Origin: Natranaeroarchaeum aerophilus
GTDB lineage: Archaea; Halobacteriota; Halobacteria; Halobacteriales; Natronoarchaeaceae
DNA length: 64,000 nucleotides
Assembly (NCBI RefSeq): GCF_023638055.1
Contig: NZ_JAKRVY010000004.1
Location: 186,001-250,000, forward strand
Reading direction: 5' to 3'
In this document: positions 33,436 through 42,277 of the stretch, one piece after another
How the letters are laid out: the number at the start of each line of letters is the position of its first letter
Position numbering within the stretch: the first letter of the stretch is position 1
Translations under genes and position numbers: made by a program
The notes under the pieces: generated by a model
Database searches by the model: none
What the model saw: the letters and a program-made list of their open reading frames with translations, nothing else
Told to the model about the DNA's origin: nothing

Positions 33436-34170
33436 CTATAGCAGTTCGTCGAAGTCCTTGTGGCCCTGAATCTCGACGTCTTCCTCGGTCACTTCGGCGA
33501 TGAAGACGCCGTTACCGCTGCCGGTGTCGCGCTCGGTGGCACTCTGGATCGCGCGAGCGGCGACCTCCTTGGCTTCCTCGTTGCTCATGCCTTCCTCGTA
33601 GTGCTGTTCGAGGGTACCGTAGGCGACCTGCATCCCGCTTCCAGTGACGGTGTAGTCGTCGCGGATGACGCCGCCCGCGGGGTCGAGGCTGTAGACGTGG
33701 GAGCCGTCCTCGTCGACACCCGCGAGGATCGGTCGGATGGCGAAGAAGGGACCGCCTCGCGCGAAGTTGCCTGCGAGCGTCGAGAGCGCCTTCATGCTCA
33801 TCTTCTCGCCACGACGGGTCTCGTAGAGGCTGGCTTCGACGCGAAGGTACTTGATGAAAGACTGTGCGCCACCGACGGAGCCGACGAGCGTCAGGACGGC
33901 GTTCGGGTGGATCTGTTCGACCTTCTGGACGTCCTTGCTGGAAACGAACCGGCCACCGAGGCTCGCACGCATGTCGGTCGCGACGACGACGCCTTCGTCG
34001 GTCGTCAGACCGACGGTCGTCGTCCCGGTCTTGTTGACGTTTTCGAGTTCGGACTCGGAGATCTGTGGGTCCGGAAGCGAGCCGATTGACGGGCCGAGTG
34101 GGTCCGAACTGGCGTTGTCGAGGCGGTCCTGATTACGCGAGAACTGGGAGTTATCCATGGGAGTTCGCAT
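33436..34170 (-). CDS. psmB: 20S proteasome beta subunit PsmB
   Basis: A 244-aa precursor of the proteasome beta subunit. The mature N-terminal Thr lies in NKTGTTTVG (about residue 48), after a propeptide that is removed on assembly. Conserved ATDMRASLGGRFVSSKDVQK and TGSGMQVAYGTLE follow. The start MRTPMDNSQF matches other haloarchaeal PsmB proteins. TTTATAT at 34195-34201 about 28 bp upstream agrees. It forms 20S cores with alpha subunits encoded elsewhere. Confidence 0.96.
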   Translation of the reverse strand: MRTPMDNSQFSRNQDRLDNASSDPLGPSIGSLPDPQISESELENVNKTGTTTVGLTTDEGVVVATDMRASLGGRFVSSKDVQKVEQIHPNAVLTLVGSVGGAQSFIKYLRVEASLYETRRGEKMSMKALSTLAGNFARGGPFFAIRPILAGVDEDGSHVYSLDPAGGVIRDDYTVTGSGMQVAYGTLEQHYEEGMSNEEAKEVAARAIQSATERDTGSGNGVFIAEVTEEDVEIQGHKDFDELL

Positions 34171-34194
34171 TGGCTGTCTGTAGAACCCGGCCAC

Positions 34195-34201
34195 ATATAA
34201 A
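34195..34201 (-). promoter_or_regulatory. TATA box for psmB
   Basis: TTTATAT on the minus strand, centred about 28 bp before the ATG at 34170, sets the start and implies a leaderless message. Confidence 0.5.
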
Positions 34202-34286
34202 TAACCGAGTTTGCGGTGAATGGGGTAGACCGTGCGTGTGGCCGTCGCTCAGGAAATCGAAATCGTCCGATACAATGAGTCCGGTT

Positions 34287-34457
34287 CTATGCAGTTGCCT
34301 CGTAGGTCCGCTCGACGCGCTCGATAATGCGGTGTAGCGGGGGCGCACGACCCACGGTGCGCTGGAGCGTTACCGCGATCGGCATCAGGACGATACCGAG
34401 CACGATGGTAAACTGGTACAGGGCAAACAGTGCGGCTTTTGAGACCCGTTCGATCAT
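34287..34457 (-). CDS. Small membrane protein (DUF7535-like)
   Basis: A 56-aa protein starting MIERVSKAALFALYQF. One long hydrophobic stretch (IVLGIVLMPIAVTLQRTVG) is followed by PLHRIIERVERTYE. The pattern resembles a small conserved haloarchaeal membrane protein family (DUF7535-like). An in-frame start ten codons upstream is possible. The A/T-rich promoter region lies 34480-34520. Function unknown. Confidence 0.7.
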   Translation of the reverse strand: MIERVSKAALFALYQFTIVLGIVLMPIAVTLQRTVGRAPPLHRIIERVERTYEATA

Positions 34458-34760
34458 CTGTCTTCGCGGCTGACTCTGCGAGGGCAATATAAAAGAATAA
34501 CTGAAGATATCTTATGTAATGTCGAATCATGAACGAAACGGCCCTTCCACGTCGTGCGATTCAACCGCAGTTTAGCGGGGCGAAAATCAAGTAGGATAAC
34601 TGACTGTCTTCCAGTAGGTGCGGATTTGCTAATCCCGTGGCTCCTCATAACTTATGCGGATTATATGAATCTCGTGCGCATCGACGAAGCCGGGATCACG
34701 TCCCCTCCGCTGCGAGGACGAACCGCAAAGATGGATAACCTCCAGCGGGAACGTGCAGGT

Positions 34761-35138
34761 ATGAGCAACTATCTCGTTGTGATGGAGGCCGCATGGTTGG
34801 TTCGTGACGTTAACTCGATCGATGACGCAATCGGCGTCGCGGTTAGCGAAGCCGGAAAGCGTCTGAACCAACAGGATATGGACTACGTCGAGGTCGACGT
34901 CGGTGCGACGGGCTGTCCGGCCTGCGGCGAGCCGTTCGACTCGGCGTTTATTGCGGCCGATACCGCCCTGGTCGGTCTGGTACTGGAGATGGAGGTGTTC
35001 AACGCCGACAGCGAGGAACACGCCCAGCGGATCGCAAAGAGCGAGGTCGGCGGCACCCTCCGTGACGTCCCACTGTCCGTCGTCGAGACGATCGAATACG
35101 AGGACGAGGGCGAGTTAGAAGACGAGTCCGAACCCTGA
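34761..35138 (+). CDS. DUF555/UPF0212 family protein
   Basis: A 125-aa protein whose MSNYLVVMEAAWLVRDV N-terminus is the DUF555 (UPF0212) signature. A zinc-knuckle-like GATGCPACGEPFDS pair of cysteines follows. Acidic residues close the tail. The start is supported by a TATA-like GGATAACC around 34733-34740. The 300 bp upstream hold only promoter sequence on both strands. The function of DUF555 is unknown; it is widely conserved in archaea. Confidence 0.88.
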   Translation: MSNYLVVMEAAWLVRDVNSIDDAIGVAVSEAGKRLNQQDMDYVEVDVGATGCPACGEPFDSAFIAADTALVGLVLEMEVFNADSEEHAQRIAKSEVGGTLRDVPLSVVETIEYEDEGELEDESEP

Positions 35139-35175
35139 CCCAAACATTATTCTATAACCCGAAGTAATTACGGGT

Positions 35176-35715
35176 ATGGACCTTCCGACGCCTGCGGATC
35201 TGCGCGAACGGCGAAACGAACTGGAGTTGACCCAGAGCGAACTCGCAGATCGGGCCGACGTCTCTCAGCCATTGATCGCCCGAATCGAGGGGGGTGACGT
35301 CGATCCGCGACTCTCGACGCTTCGACGGATCGTCAGCGCGCTCGCCGAGGCCGAAACGGGAATCGTCCGGGCCGAGGATCTAATGCACAGCGACGTGATC
35401 AACGTCGCCCCCGACGACGAACTGAGCGACGCTGTCAGGAAGATGGAAGAGGAAGCATACTCTCAGCTTCCAGTTCTACAGGACGGTATTCCCGTGGGAA
35501 GTATCAGCCAGGGGGATCTGGTTCACGCCGAAGAGGGAGACCGAGGCGAACCGGTTCGGGAGTTCATGAGCGAAAGCTTTCCGACGGTCTCGGAGGATAC
35601 GACCCTCGACGAAGTAACCAGCCTGCTCGAACACTACAAGGCGGTTATGGTCACTGACAGCGGCGAGACGGTCGGAATCCTCACTGAAGCGGATATCGCA
35701 GGTCGACTATCGTAA
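35176..35715 (+). CDS. XRE helix-turn-helix protein with paired CBS domains
   Basis: A 179-aa protein. An XRE/Cro helix-turn-helix at about residues 10-55 ([21 protein letters not shown]) precedes a CBS pair: EDLMHSDVINVAPDDEL to GSISQGDLVH, then REFMSESFPTVSEDTTL to GILTEADIAGRL. CBS pairs bind adenosyl ligands, so DNA binding may be controlled by AMP, ATP or SAM levels. It sits 37 bp after the DUF555 gene, probably in one transcript. Confidence 0.93.
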   Translation: MDLPTPADLRERRNELELTQSELADRADVSQPLIARIEGGDVDPRLSTLRRIVSALAEAETGIVRAEDLMHSDVINVAPDDELSDAVRKMEEEAYSQLPVLQDGIPVGSISQGDLVHAEEGDRGEPVREFMSESFPTVSEDTTLDEVTSLLEHYKAVMVTDSGETVGILTEADIAGRLS

Positions 35716-35752
35716 CGGGAACGCATATGAGGGTGTGTAGCCACGGATACGT

Positions 35753-36337
35753 ATGGACTGGGTAAAACGGGACCTCGGAAGCGGATTCGTGGTGCTCGTG
35801 CCCATTCTGGTGTCGCTGTACGCGTTGCGGTGGCTCTATCTCATTATCGCTGGCCTCCCGCTGTTCAACAACATCGATCCATCGCCAGTTGGTGTCGGAC
35901 TCAGCATTCTACTCGTCGCTGTTGTCGTTTTCAGTGTCGGTTACTTCATGCGGACGGCGATCGGCGAACTCGTCTCGGACGTGCTGGACTGGGTGATGAA
36001 CCGAGTCCCGGGCTTTCGGATCGTCTACAATGCCTCGCAGATGGCAGTCGAAACCGCTGTTTCCGATTCGACAGATCTCAACCAGCCCGTGAAAGTGAAC
36101 CTCTGGGGCAATCTACGAATGACCGCGTTCAAAACCGGGAAGCAAACGACGGACGGAAAACATCTCCTCTTCGTTCCCACGTCACCGAACGTTACCAGTG
36201 GGTTCGTTATCGAACTCGACGACGAGGAGTTCGTCGAAGTCGACGAAAGTATCGAAGACGCACTGATCCGGGTACTTAGCGCAGGGTTCGGCGAGCAGAA
36301 CGGACGAACGAGTTCACAACAGCCGTCCGACGACTAG
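35753..36337 (+). CDS. DUF502 family membrane protein
   Basis: A 194-aa protein of the DUF502 type. Two hydrophobic helices (FVVLVPILVSLYALRWLYLI and GVGLSILLVAVVVFSVGYFM) lie in the first 70 residues. The family block VPGFRIVYNASQM to LLFVPTSPNVTSGFVIEL follows. An acidic tail ends the protein. It is 37 bp after the CBS regulator gene. Its biochemical role is unknown. Confidence 0.9.
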   Translation: MDWVKRDLGSGFVVLVPILVSLYALRWLYLIIAGLPLFNNIDPSPVGVGLSILLVAVVVFSVGYFMRTAIGELVSDVLDWVMNRVPGFRIVYNASQMAVETAVSDSTDLNQPVKVNLWGNLRMTAFKTGKQTTDGKHLLFVPTSPNVTSGFVIELDDEEFVEVDESIEDALIRVLSAGFGEQNGRTSSQQPSDD

Positions 36338-37587
36338 AACAGGTTTCCCCTTCGTACCGGTCTCGGCGGTACGCTTTCAGAGCGACACTCAGTATTCATA
36401 TATCAACATACAATATACACGTTCGAAATCAGACTGTACTCCGTGATAGAAATGGTCTGCTACTTCGCCAATCCCCTGACGAAGAGCACTACTCTCACGG
36501 AACCAGCTCGTGGTGAGTGCTGAGCGAATCACGGGAGGGCAGCCACGAGCCGGGTCCGCTGGCCCGTTCAATGATCGGCTGGATTCAGTCGTGGAGCCAG
36601 ACTGTCGCGAGGACACGACTCCTGTCGGTGACCAGGAGCTAACCACCCAGTACGTACAGATCGATCTCGCCTCGTGTACAAAACGACAACAGGACTTCAG
36701 TATGGGCGAATAAGCGTACCCATCGACTTCAGGGGGCCAGACGTCCCTCACGGCACGTGAGACGCTGTTCCGTCGTCATCAGAACACAGAGGGGACCGAG
36801 ACATGAGATGTATCGTCAACAGCATAAAGCGGGCGTATTATGTCCGATGGTACGCCCGACAAGCGCAAGTCTGTCCACGACGGGTGAGCGGAGGTATCAT
36901 ACTCTTACGACTGTCCTAAGGCAGTGTGCACGAACTGCGATATACCCGGATAGAAGACCGCTGCTTCCATGATGCTATGACCGTAATATCTCCTGATGTG
37001 ACGATTTTCGCTCCTCTTGGCGCGGCGAGGGTGTCACATCGGACCCCGTGTGACATCGGGTGCTGATCCGTCCGGAGCAGCTATCGCCCCAATGACGACC
37101 GATTTGTGTAACTGCCACAGGTACTCCGGAACACTCAGTCTTTCCTCGCCCAGTTTGTCAATTGCTTTGAGCCCAATGGACGAGTTCGTAAAGAGCCCTC
37201 CCGACGGTTAGAGCCACTTGCCGAGAACTCAGTTCGAGCATGGAGAGATGAAGTGCAGTGAACTACCCCGCCCTGCTCGCGCTAACGCACTCGCTGAGGG
37301 CGGGGGCTTAGCGCCTATATCAAGCTAAATAATAGATAGTTATCACTTCATGCTGAGATGAGTACTATTTCCAACATAAAATCCCTCTGCTGGCTATGGC
37401 CACTATGCCCCAGGTCAAGTGCGGTTATTCTGTGATAACCATGATCTGTGAATTTAGGATTTTATGGATTGTTCTATAATATTGTGGCTCCATATTGGCA
37501 AATACACTGGCATCAACTGAGCATATACGGCGAAAGTTAGCAATAATGCAGGCCTATATTTACAGATAAGTATGTTTATCCGCAAGT
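36338..37587. other. About 1.25 kb without a convincing gene; probable decayed accessory DNA
   Basis: No open frame here has the acidic haloarchaeal amino-acid bias or a recognisable domain. The longest (36389-36751, minus strand) is rich in Ser, Arg and Cys and looks like a chance frame. The last 270 bp are A/T-rich compared with the neighbours. A 9-bp-stem hairpin of IS200/IS605 style sits at 37266-37305. I read it as decayed insertion DNA next to the recombinase gene. Confidence 0.5.
37266..37305. repeat. Hairpin resembling an IS200/IS605-type end
   Basis: CCCCGCCCT (37266-37274) pairs exactly with AGGGCGGGG (37297-37305) across a 22-base loop. The context CTACCCCGCCC...GGCGGGGGCTTAG is like the ends of haloarchaeal IS200/IS605 (TnpB) elements. 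No transposase remains within 1 kb. Confidence 0.45.
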
Positions 37588-37626
37588 ATGGGAACATTAA
37601 TGCAGGAGGGATCCATTGACCCGCCC

Positions 37627-38064
37627 ATGAGCACCGAGGACGCGGTCGACACCTCCCGAGCCTCTGTCAAAACCTACGTTCCGGCGTATCAAAAAACGCA
37701 GTGGAAAGAACACGCTGACGATCTCGGTATGAGCCAGAGCGAGTTCGTCCGGACGATGGTGCAGGCCGGTCGCCGGGGGTTCGGTGCGAGCCCAGAGGAG
37801 ATCGAGAACGCACCGAAGGGAGATTCCGGGACGACCGACAGGACCGATACCACTGCCCAGCAGGCGACAAACGGTGCAGAACTCGGTGAGAGAGTAATCG
37901 CATTACTCCAACGCGAGGGGACGCTTTCCTGGGAGGACCTCGTCGAAGCGCTCACCGACGACATCGAGGAGCGGCTCGACGACACGATGGCCGAGTTACA
38001 GGACGAAAGCAAAGTTCGTTACAGCGGTCGTCACGGCGGCTACACGCTCTCGGAGGATAGATGA
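37627..38064 (+). CDS. DUF5805-like protein with two helical DNA-binding-type regions
   Basis: A 145-aa protein starting MSTEDAVDTSRASVKTYVP. The N-terminal part (QKTQWKEHADDLGMSQSEFVRTMVQAGRRGF) resembles a ribbon-helix-helix type unit. The C-terminal part is winged-helix-like (VIALLQREGTLSWEDLVEAL). This is the DUF5805 pattern often found directly before haloarchaeal recombinases. In-frame starts at 37588 and 37600 are alternatives. It overlaps the recombinase by ATGA and is probably its partner or regulator. Confidence 0.82.
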   Translation: MSTEDAVDTSRASVKTYVPAYQKTQWKEHADDLGMSQSEFVRTMVQAGRRGFGASPEEIENAPKGDSGTTDRTDTTAQQATNGAELGERVIALLQREGTLSWEDLVEALTDDIEERLDDTMAELQDESKVRYSGRHGGYTLSEDR

Positions 38065-39110
38065 GCCGCACGACCACTACTGACGAGAGCGTCGACGATC
38101 CGGTTGCCTACTTCGTTCAGGACGTCGGCTACCACGGCAAGACAGAACGGACACAGACGGCCTACGAGCGGGTTCTCAGGCAGTTCGAGGCGTTTCTGGC
38201 CGAGGGGACAGCACGGGCACAGAACGGCGTCAGCGTCGACGAAGCGACGCACAGGGACTGTATGGAGTGGGTCCACTCGCTTCGGACCGACCATGCAGGG
38301 AGCACAGTTGCGACGTACGCCTCGTATCTCCACCGCTTTTACGGGTATATGACACAGGTCGGTGTCCTCGACGCCAACCCGATGACCCTCGTTGTCGACC
38401 AGATCGAGGAGTCGATCGACACCGATCCTGCCCGTCGGGAGATCTCGCTCGAAGAGATGCAGGGGTTCGTCCAGGGGATCACCCATCCACTGGATCGAGC
38501 AATCATCGTAACGCTGCTGAAGACCGGGCTCCGTGTTGGCGAGCTCTGCAATCTCGACGTCCGGGACGTGAACATTGCGACCGATGATCTCGCCGCTGAA
38601 ATGGACGCCAGACCACAGCTCTCTGGGCAGATGAACACCATATACGTCTCCCCGGAGCCATCCCGTGGTGAGCGGCTCAATGGAGAGGAGCGAACAGCCT
38701 CGAACAAACGGAAGCGCCAGACAGTCGTCCCGGTGGACGAGGAACTGGAGTCCGTGCTCGTCGAATGGTTAGCGATTCGGCCGGACCCGGTCTCGGACGC
38801 CGACCCGCTGTTCGTGAGTACGGGGGACTCGTGGGGGCATCGCCTGTCGACGGATATGGCACACACGATCGTCACCGAGCACGCCGAAGTGCGGGGCTGG
38901 TATCGGTCTGGTGGCGGTGCCGCAGAGAACGTTACACCCCACTACTTTCGACACTTCTTCACGACGCATCTTCGGAGCGAAACCGGTGATCGGGGGATCG
39001 TGAAGTATCTCCGTGGGGACGTCGCAGAGGACGTGATCGACACGTACACGCACAACTGGGGTGATCGGGTGCGAGAAACCTACGAAGCGAGTATCTACTC
39101 GCTGTTTTGA
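38061..39110 (+). CDS. Tyrosine recombinase (XerC/D-like integrase)
   Basis: A 349-aa tyrosine recombinase. The N-terminal SAM-like core-binding domain includes TERTQTAYERVLRQFEAFL and VATYASYLHRFYGYM. The catalytic domain has Arg in LLKTGLRVGELCNLDVRDV, HxxR in HYFRHFFTTHL and a candidate Tyr in VIDTYTHNW. The reaction joins or resolves DNA at short recognition sites. It overlaps the DUF5805-like gene by four bases. It lies directly upstream of a truncated dehydrogenase gene, consistent with an integration scar. Confidence 0.93.
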   Translation: MSRTTTTDESVDDPVAYFVQDVGYHGKTERTQTAYERVLRQFEAFLAEGTARAQNGVSVDEATHRDCMEWVHSLRTDHAGSTVATYASYLHRFYGYMTQVGVLDANPMTLVVDQIEESIDTDPARREISLEEMQGFVQGITHPLDRAIIVTLLKTGLRVGELCNLDVRDVNIATDDLAAEMDARPQLSGQMNTIYVSPEPSRGERLNGEERTASNKRKRQTVVPVDEELESVLVEWLAIRPDPVSDADPLFVSTGDSWGHRLSTDMAHTIVTEHAEVRGWYRSGGGAAENVTPHYFRHFFTTHLRSETGDRGIVKYLRGDVAEDVIDTYTHNWGDRVRETYEASIYSLF

Positions 39111-39298
39111 CCGACGAGCGGGCCTGTGTATCGAGGAGTCCTCGATAGATCGAACGGTCACTGTTTTCTGTCTACTACCGATCGGTGCGTCGCGTGGCGA
39201 CCACGTAAACTCTTTTTCGCTATATAGAATATTGCGCACTGGGCTGCAATCGCGCCACGATCGATCCACCCCGATATTTCGATAGCACGGAGAATCAG

Positions 39299-39577
39299 CG
39301 AGTGATCGATCTCCGGACGCTCGTGCCCCTCGATACGGAGACGGTCGTCGAGTCGGTCGGAAAGACCGGTAATCTCGTCGTCGTCGACGAGGACTACCGC
39401 TCGTTCGGCGTCACCGGCGAGGTGGTCGCCAGCGTCGCCGATGAGGCACTCGGCGACCTCGAATCGGTCGAACGGGTCGCAGTCCCGGACGTGCCGATCC
39501 CCTACTCGCGCCCCATGGAGAACGAGGTCATTCCCGACGCTCAGGATATCGAAGACGCAGTCGAACGGACCCGATAG
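39299..39577 (+). pseudogene. C-terminal remnant of 2-oxoacid dehydrogenase E1 beta
   Basis: The 92-codon frame matches only the C-terminal transketolase-like domain of the pyruvate/acetoin-type E1 beta subunit: VIDLRTLVPLDTETVVES, LVVVDEDYRSFGVTGEV and VPIPYSRPMENEVIP. Intact E1 beta is about 330 aa, so over 70% is missing, including the TPP-binding half, and no E1 alpha precedes it. Homology begins around 39299-39302 without a credible start signal. The lipoyl-carrier gene begins directly after its stop, as in an intact operon. Confidence 0.85.
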
Positions 39578-39841
39578 ATGTCGGGAGACACCGATCGAGT
39601 CCCGGTCGTGGCTGACGGGGAGTGGGCGGATGACGTCGAAGAGGAAGAAGGCGTTGTCGTCAACTGGTTCACCGGCGAGGGAGCCACCGTCGCCGAGGGT
39701 GATACCCTCTGTGAGATCCAGGTCGTGAAAGTGAGTATCGACATCCTCGCTCCCACCGAGGGAACGCTGGTCGAGATCGCCAGTGGCGAGGACGACGAGT
39801 TCACGATCGGCGACACGCTCGCCTGGGTCGAACCGGGGTGA
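39578..39841 (+). CDS. Free-standing lipoyl-carrier domain protein
   Basis: An 87-aa biotinyl/lipoyl attachment domain. The hairpin with the lipoylated Lys reads EIQVVKVSIDILAPTEGTL. The Glu-rich start and the GDTLAWVEP end complete the fold. It carries the swinging arm between E1 and E2 in 2-oxoacid dehydrogenase complexes. Separate lipoyl and E2 proteins occur in haloarchaea. Its ATG abuts the stop of the E1 beta remnant, so it relied on upstream translation. Confidence 0.9.
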   Translation: MSGDTDRVPVVADGEWADDVEEEEGVVVNWFTGEGATVAEGDTLCEIQVVKVSIDILAPTEGTLVEIASGEDDEFTIGDTLAWVEPG

Positions 39842-39847
39842 CCGTCG

Positions 39848-40558
39848 ATGAGTGATGCATCCGATGGAGCCGCACCGCGCACCGTCGCCGAGGAACGCTC
39901 CCTCGGCCCGATGCGCCGGACGATCGCCACCCGGCTACAGGAGAGTTATCGAAACGCCGTGCACGTCACTGCGAGCCGAGATGTCGACGCGGAGTCGCTC
40001 CTGATCGCGGCGGATGCACTCGGTGAGGACGTGTCGCTGTTCGACGTCCTGCTCCGTGCGCTGTCGGACGCGCTCGAGGAACACCCGGCATTCAACGCGA
40101 CGTTCGAGGACGGGACTCACCGGCTCTACGAGGAACACAACGTCGGTGTCGCGATGGATATCGACGCCGGACTCGTGACACCGGTCATCGCCGACGTGAG
40201 TGCGAAGTCGGTACGCGAGATTGCGGCCGAACGTCGCCGGCTGACGGTGCTCGTCCAGCAGGGCGAGTACGACATGAACGACCTCCGGGGCAGCACGATC
40301 ACCGTCACGAACCTCGGCGTGCTCGGCGTTGATTCATTTACTCCGGTTATTAATCCGCCCGAAGTGGCGATTCTTGGCGTCGGCCGCATCGTCGAGCGGG
40401 CCCGGCCCGCAGCGGAGTGTGTCGAGTTTCGCCGACAGCTCACTCTCGATCTGAGCTTCGATCACCGGGTCGTCGATGGAGCGGCTGCGGCCCGCTTCCT
40501 GGCGACGCTTGCTGAACACGTCGAGAACGCGACACAGTACACCGCGAACGGGGCGTGA
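39848..40558 (+). CDS. 2-oxoacid dehydrogenase E2 catalytic core, lipoyl-less
   Basis: A 236-aa acyltransferase core without lipoyl or E1/E3-binding domains. It has LGPMRRTIATRLQESYRNAVHVT at the N-terminus, NLGVLGVDSFTPVINPPEV, and the catalytic FDHRVVDGAAAARF with His and Asp. It transfers acyl groups from the lipoyl arm to CoA. It follows the lipoyl gene by 6 bp. With E1 alpha absent and E1 beta broken here, it can work only with an E1 encoded elsewhere, or it is decaying. Confidence 0.93.
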   Translation: MSDASDGAAPRTVAEERSLGPMRRTIATRLQESYRNAVHVTASRDVDAESLLIAADALGEDVSLFDVLLRALSDALEEHPAFNATFEDGTHRLYEEHNVGVAMDIDAGLVTPVIADVSAKSVREIAAERRRLTVLVQQGEYDMNDLRGSTITVTNLGVLGVDSFTPVINPPEVAILGVGRIVERARPAAECVEFRRQLTLDLSFDHRVVDGAAAARFLATLAEHVENATQYTANGA

Positions 40559-40567
40559 CAGCCTGCG

Positions 40568-40588
40568 GGGATCCTCTTCGAGGATCCC
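40568..40588. terminator. Strong hairpin between convergent genes
   Basis: GGGATCCTC (40568-40576) and GAGGATCCC (40580-40588) pair perfectly with a TTC loop, between the E2 stop and the USP stop. It could end transcription from both sides, but no T-run follows. It may instead be a small mobile-element or recombination scar. Confidence 0.45.
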
Positions 40589-40607
40589 ACCGGGTCGTCG
40601 GCACCGA

Positions 40608-41474
40608 TCAGTTGACGGTCAGAACGGGGATGGACGACCGCCGGACGACGCGTGCCGTCGTGCTGCCGAGCAGGCGGCCGGAGCCGACCGACCGCCCGCG
40701 CGTGCCCATCGCCAGGAGGTCCGCGTCGACCATCGAGGCATACGAGAGCAGTTCCTCGGCGGGCACGCCACGGCGAACCGTCGTCGCGACATCGAGTCCC
40801 CGCTCGCGGGCCATCGTTGCCACCTCCTCGACGGCTGTGTTTCCGCCCGTTTTGAGCAGGCCGATGATACTCCGGGGCGCATCACCGAGGTCGTACGCCG
40901 TGGGGTCGACGACGTAGACCACACGGACGTCAGCGCCGTACCTCTCGGCGACGTCGAGAGCAGTCCCTGCGGCGCGTTCTGCAGCATCGCTGCCGTCGGT
41001 CGGCACGACGATCCGCTCGTACGAACCGTCCACAGCTGGGTCGGCGCTCCGGGGTACCGACAGGACCGGAACGTCCGCGCGCATGAGAACTCGTTCAGTG
41101 GTGCTACCCATCCGTACTCGGTCAGCGCCAGTTCGTCCGTGAGTCCCCATCACGACGATGTCGATGTCGTGTTCGTCGACATACTCGAGGATCGTTGTAT
41201 AGGGAACGCCTTCCCGTACTGCACGCGCAGCTTCCAGTCCTGCTTCCTCGACGTCTTCTGCGATTCGAATCGTCGCTTCACGTCCACGCTGCTCTGACGC
41301 TTCGTGAAGCGTTGCGTACTCCTCGTCCGCGAGTCCTGACGGATCCTCCCCCGTCTCGACGACGTAGAGCGCGTGGACGTCTATCCCGAACGCATCTGCA
41401 AGGTCCGTCGCATGTCCGACCGCTGCCGCGGCGGCCTCGCTACCGTCTGTTGGAACGAGCATCTGATTGAACAT
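40608..41474 (-). CDS. Tandem-domain universal stress protein
   Basis: A 288-aa protein of two USP domains. The first carries GTHGRTGADRVRMGSTTERV and the second GTRGRSVGSGRLLGSTTARV, both with the ATP-binding glycine pattern. The start MFNQMLVPTDGS has a TTGATAATCAT element near 41500, about 27 bp upstream. Tandem USPs resemble a fixed intramolecular dimer. First member of a six-gene USP cluster. Confidence 0.94.
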   Translation of the reverse strand: MFNQMLVPTDGSEAAAAAVGHATDLADAFGIDVHALYVVETGEDPSGLADEEYATLHEASEQRGREATIRIAEDVEEAGLEAARAVREGVPYTTILEYVDEHDIDIVVMGTHGRTGADRVRMGSTTERVLMRADVPVLSVPRSADPAVDGSYERIVVPTDGSDAAERAAGTALDVAERYGADVRVVYVVDPTAYDLGDAPRSIIGLLKTGGNTAVEEVATMARERGLDVATTVRRGVPAEELLSYASMVDADLLAMGTRGRSVGSGRLLGSTTARVVRRSSIPVLTVN

Positions 41475-41596
41475 ATGTCTCGATTCGAGAGCCATGATTA
41501 TCAAGGGCTACTGTGGACCGGAAGACCCCAGCTATCACAAGGGATAGTTGTGTGTACTAGGTGAACTGTCGGTAGGGATAGAGCAACCGCGCGGAG

Positions 41597-42022
41597 CTAC
41601 CGGACAACGACCACGGGGACTGACGATCGATGGACAACGGTCTCGGCGACGCTCCCGAGCAGTATACGGGAAAAGCCCTCTCGACCATGACTTCCGATCA
41701 CCACCGTATCGATATCCTCGTGTTCCGCCCGGGCGACAATTACGTCGTCGGGTTGTCCACGAGCGACCTCCGTTTCGACATCGATGTCGTGATCGGACGC
41801 TGTCTGGGCCGCTTCTGAGACGAGTTCGTTTCCGCGCTGGCGAGCTTTGTCGAACCCCGGTGGTTCGCCAGCATCGTCTTCGAACGCCATCCAGTAGCCT
41901 TCGGGTTCGGGCACGACGTAGAGTACCTGTAGTTCGGATTCCGGAAACGTTTCGAGGGTATACTGGAGGGCTTCCTTCGCTGGGTCGGAGCCATCGTACG
42001 GCAGCAGTATCCTGTCGTTCAT
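41597..42022 (-). CDS. Universal stress protein, single domain
   Basis: A 141-aa USP starting MNDRILLPYDGSDPAK. GSHGREGFSRILLGSVAETV is the ATP-binding signature. Between the first strand and the nucleotide loop it has an acidic insertion (AFEDDAGEPPGF). It shares the ISRILLGSVAETV pattern with the second domain of the gene at 44368, so the two are probably close paralogues. The region from 42023 to 42277 holds the next promoter and a short palindrome. Confidence 0.93.
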   Translation of the reverse strand: MNDRILLPYDGSDPAKEALQYTLETFPESELQVLYVVPEPEGYWMAFEDDAGEPPGFDKARQRGNELVSEAAQTASDHDIDVETEVARGQPDDVIVARAEHEDIDTVVIGSHGREGFSRILLGSVAETVVHRSSVPVVVVR

Positions 42023-42114
42023 AGTTGGGATTTCATGCGGAACCTCAATAATCATACAGGGTAGTCTGGATGATCGGTGGATCCGTAGCGGAATTACGGA
42101 ATTGCAAGGAGAAA

Positions 42115-42132
42115 GCTCCGCCCTCTAGAGGG
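42115..42132. repeat. Palindrome in the USP cluster, IS200/IS605-end-like
   Basis: CCCTCTAGAGGG (42121-42132) is a perfect 12-bp palindrome preceded by GCTCCG, in a context (AAGCTCCGCCCT...GTGAGGATT) like short IS200/IS605-end relics in haloarchaea. No transposase is present. An operator for the gene at 42278 is the alternative. Confidence 0.3.
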
Positions 42133-42277
42133 TGAGGATTTCGATCGTCGAGAAGAGTCATCCGATGGAACATGGTCTGAACACACCTCCTGTCACTATG
42201 TATCAACAGACCAGCACGTATCTCTTTGAGTTGCCGCGGAGTAGTCACACAGTGGAGGGCCAAACGATTTCAGAGAG

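Noticed and set aside
36389-36751. 120-codon minus-strand frame
   Set aside because: Ser/Arg/Cys-rich with no domain and no haloarchaeal acidity; kept only as part of the decayed-region entry.
39111-39298. Short frame continuing the E1 beta remnant upstream
   Set aside because: The frame stays open upstream but the residues no longer resemble the dehydrogenase, so it is not extended.
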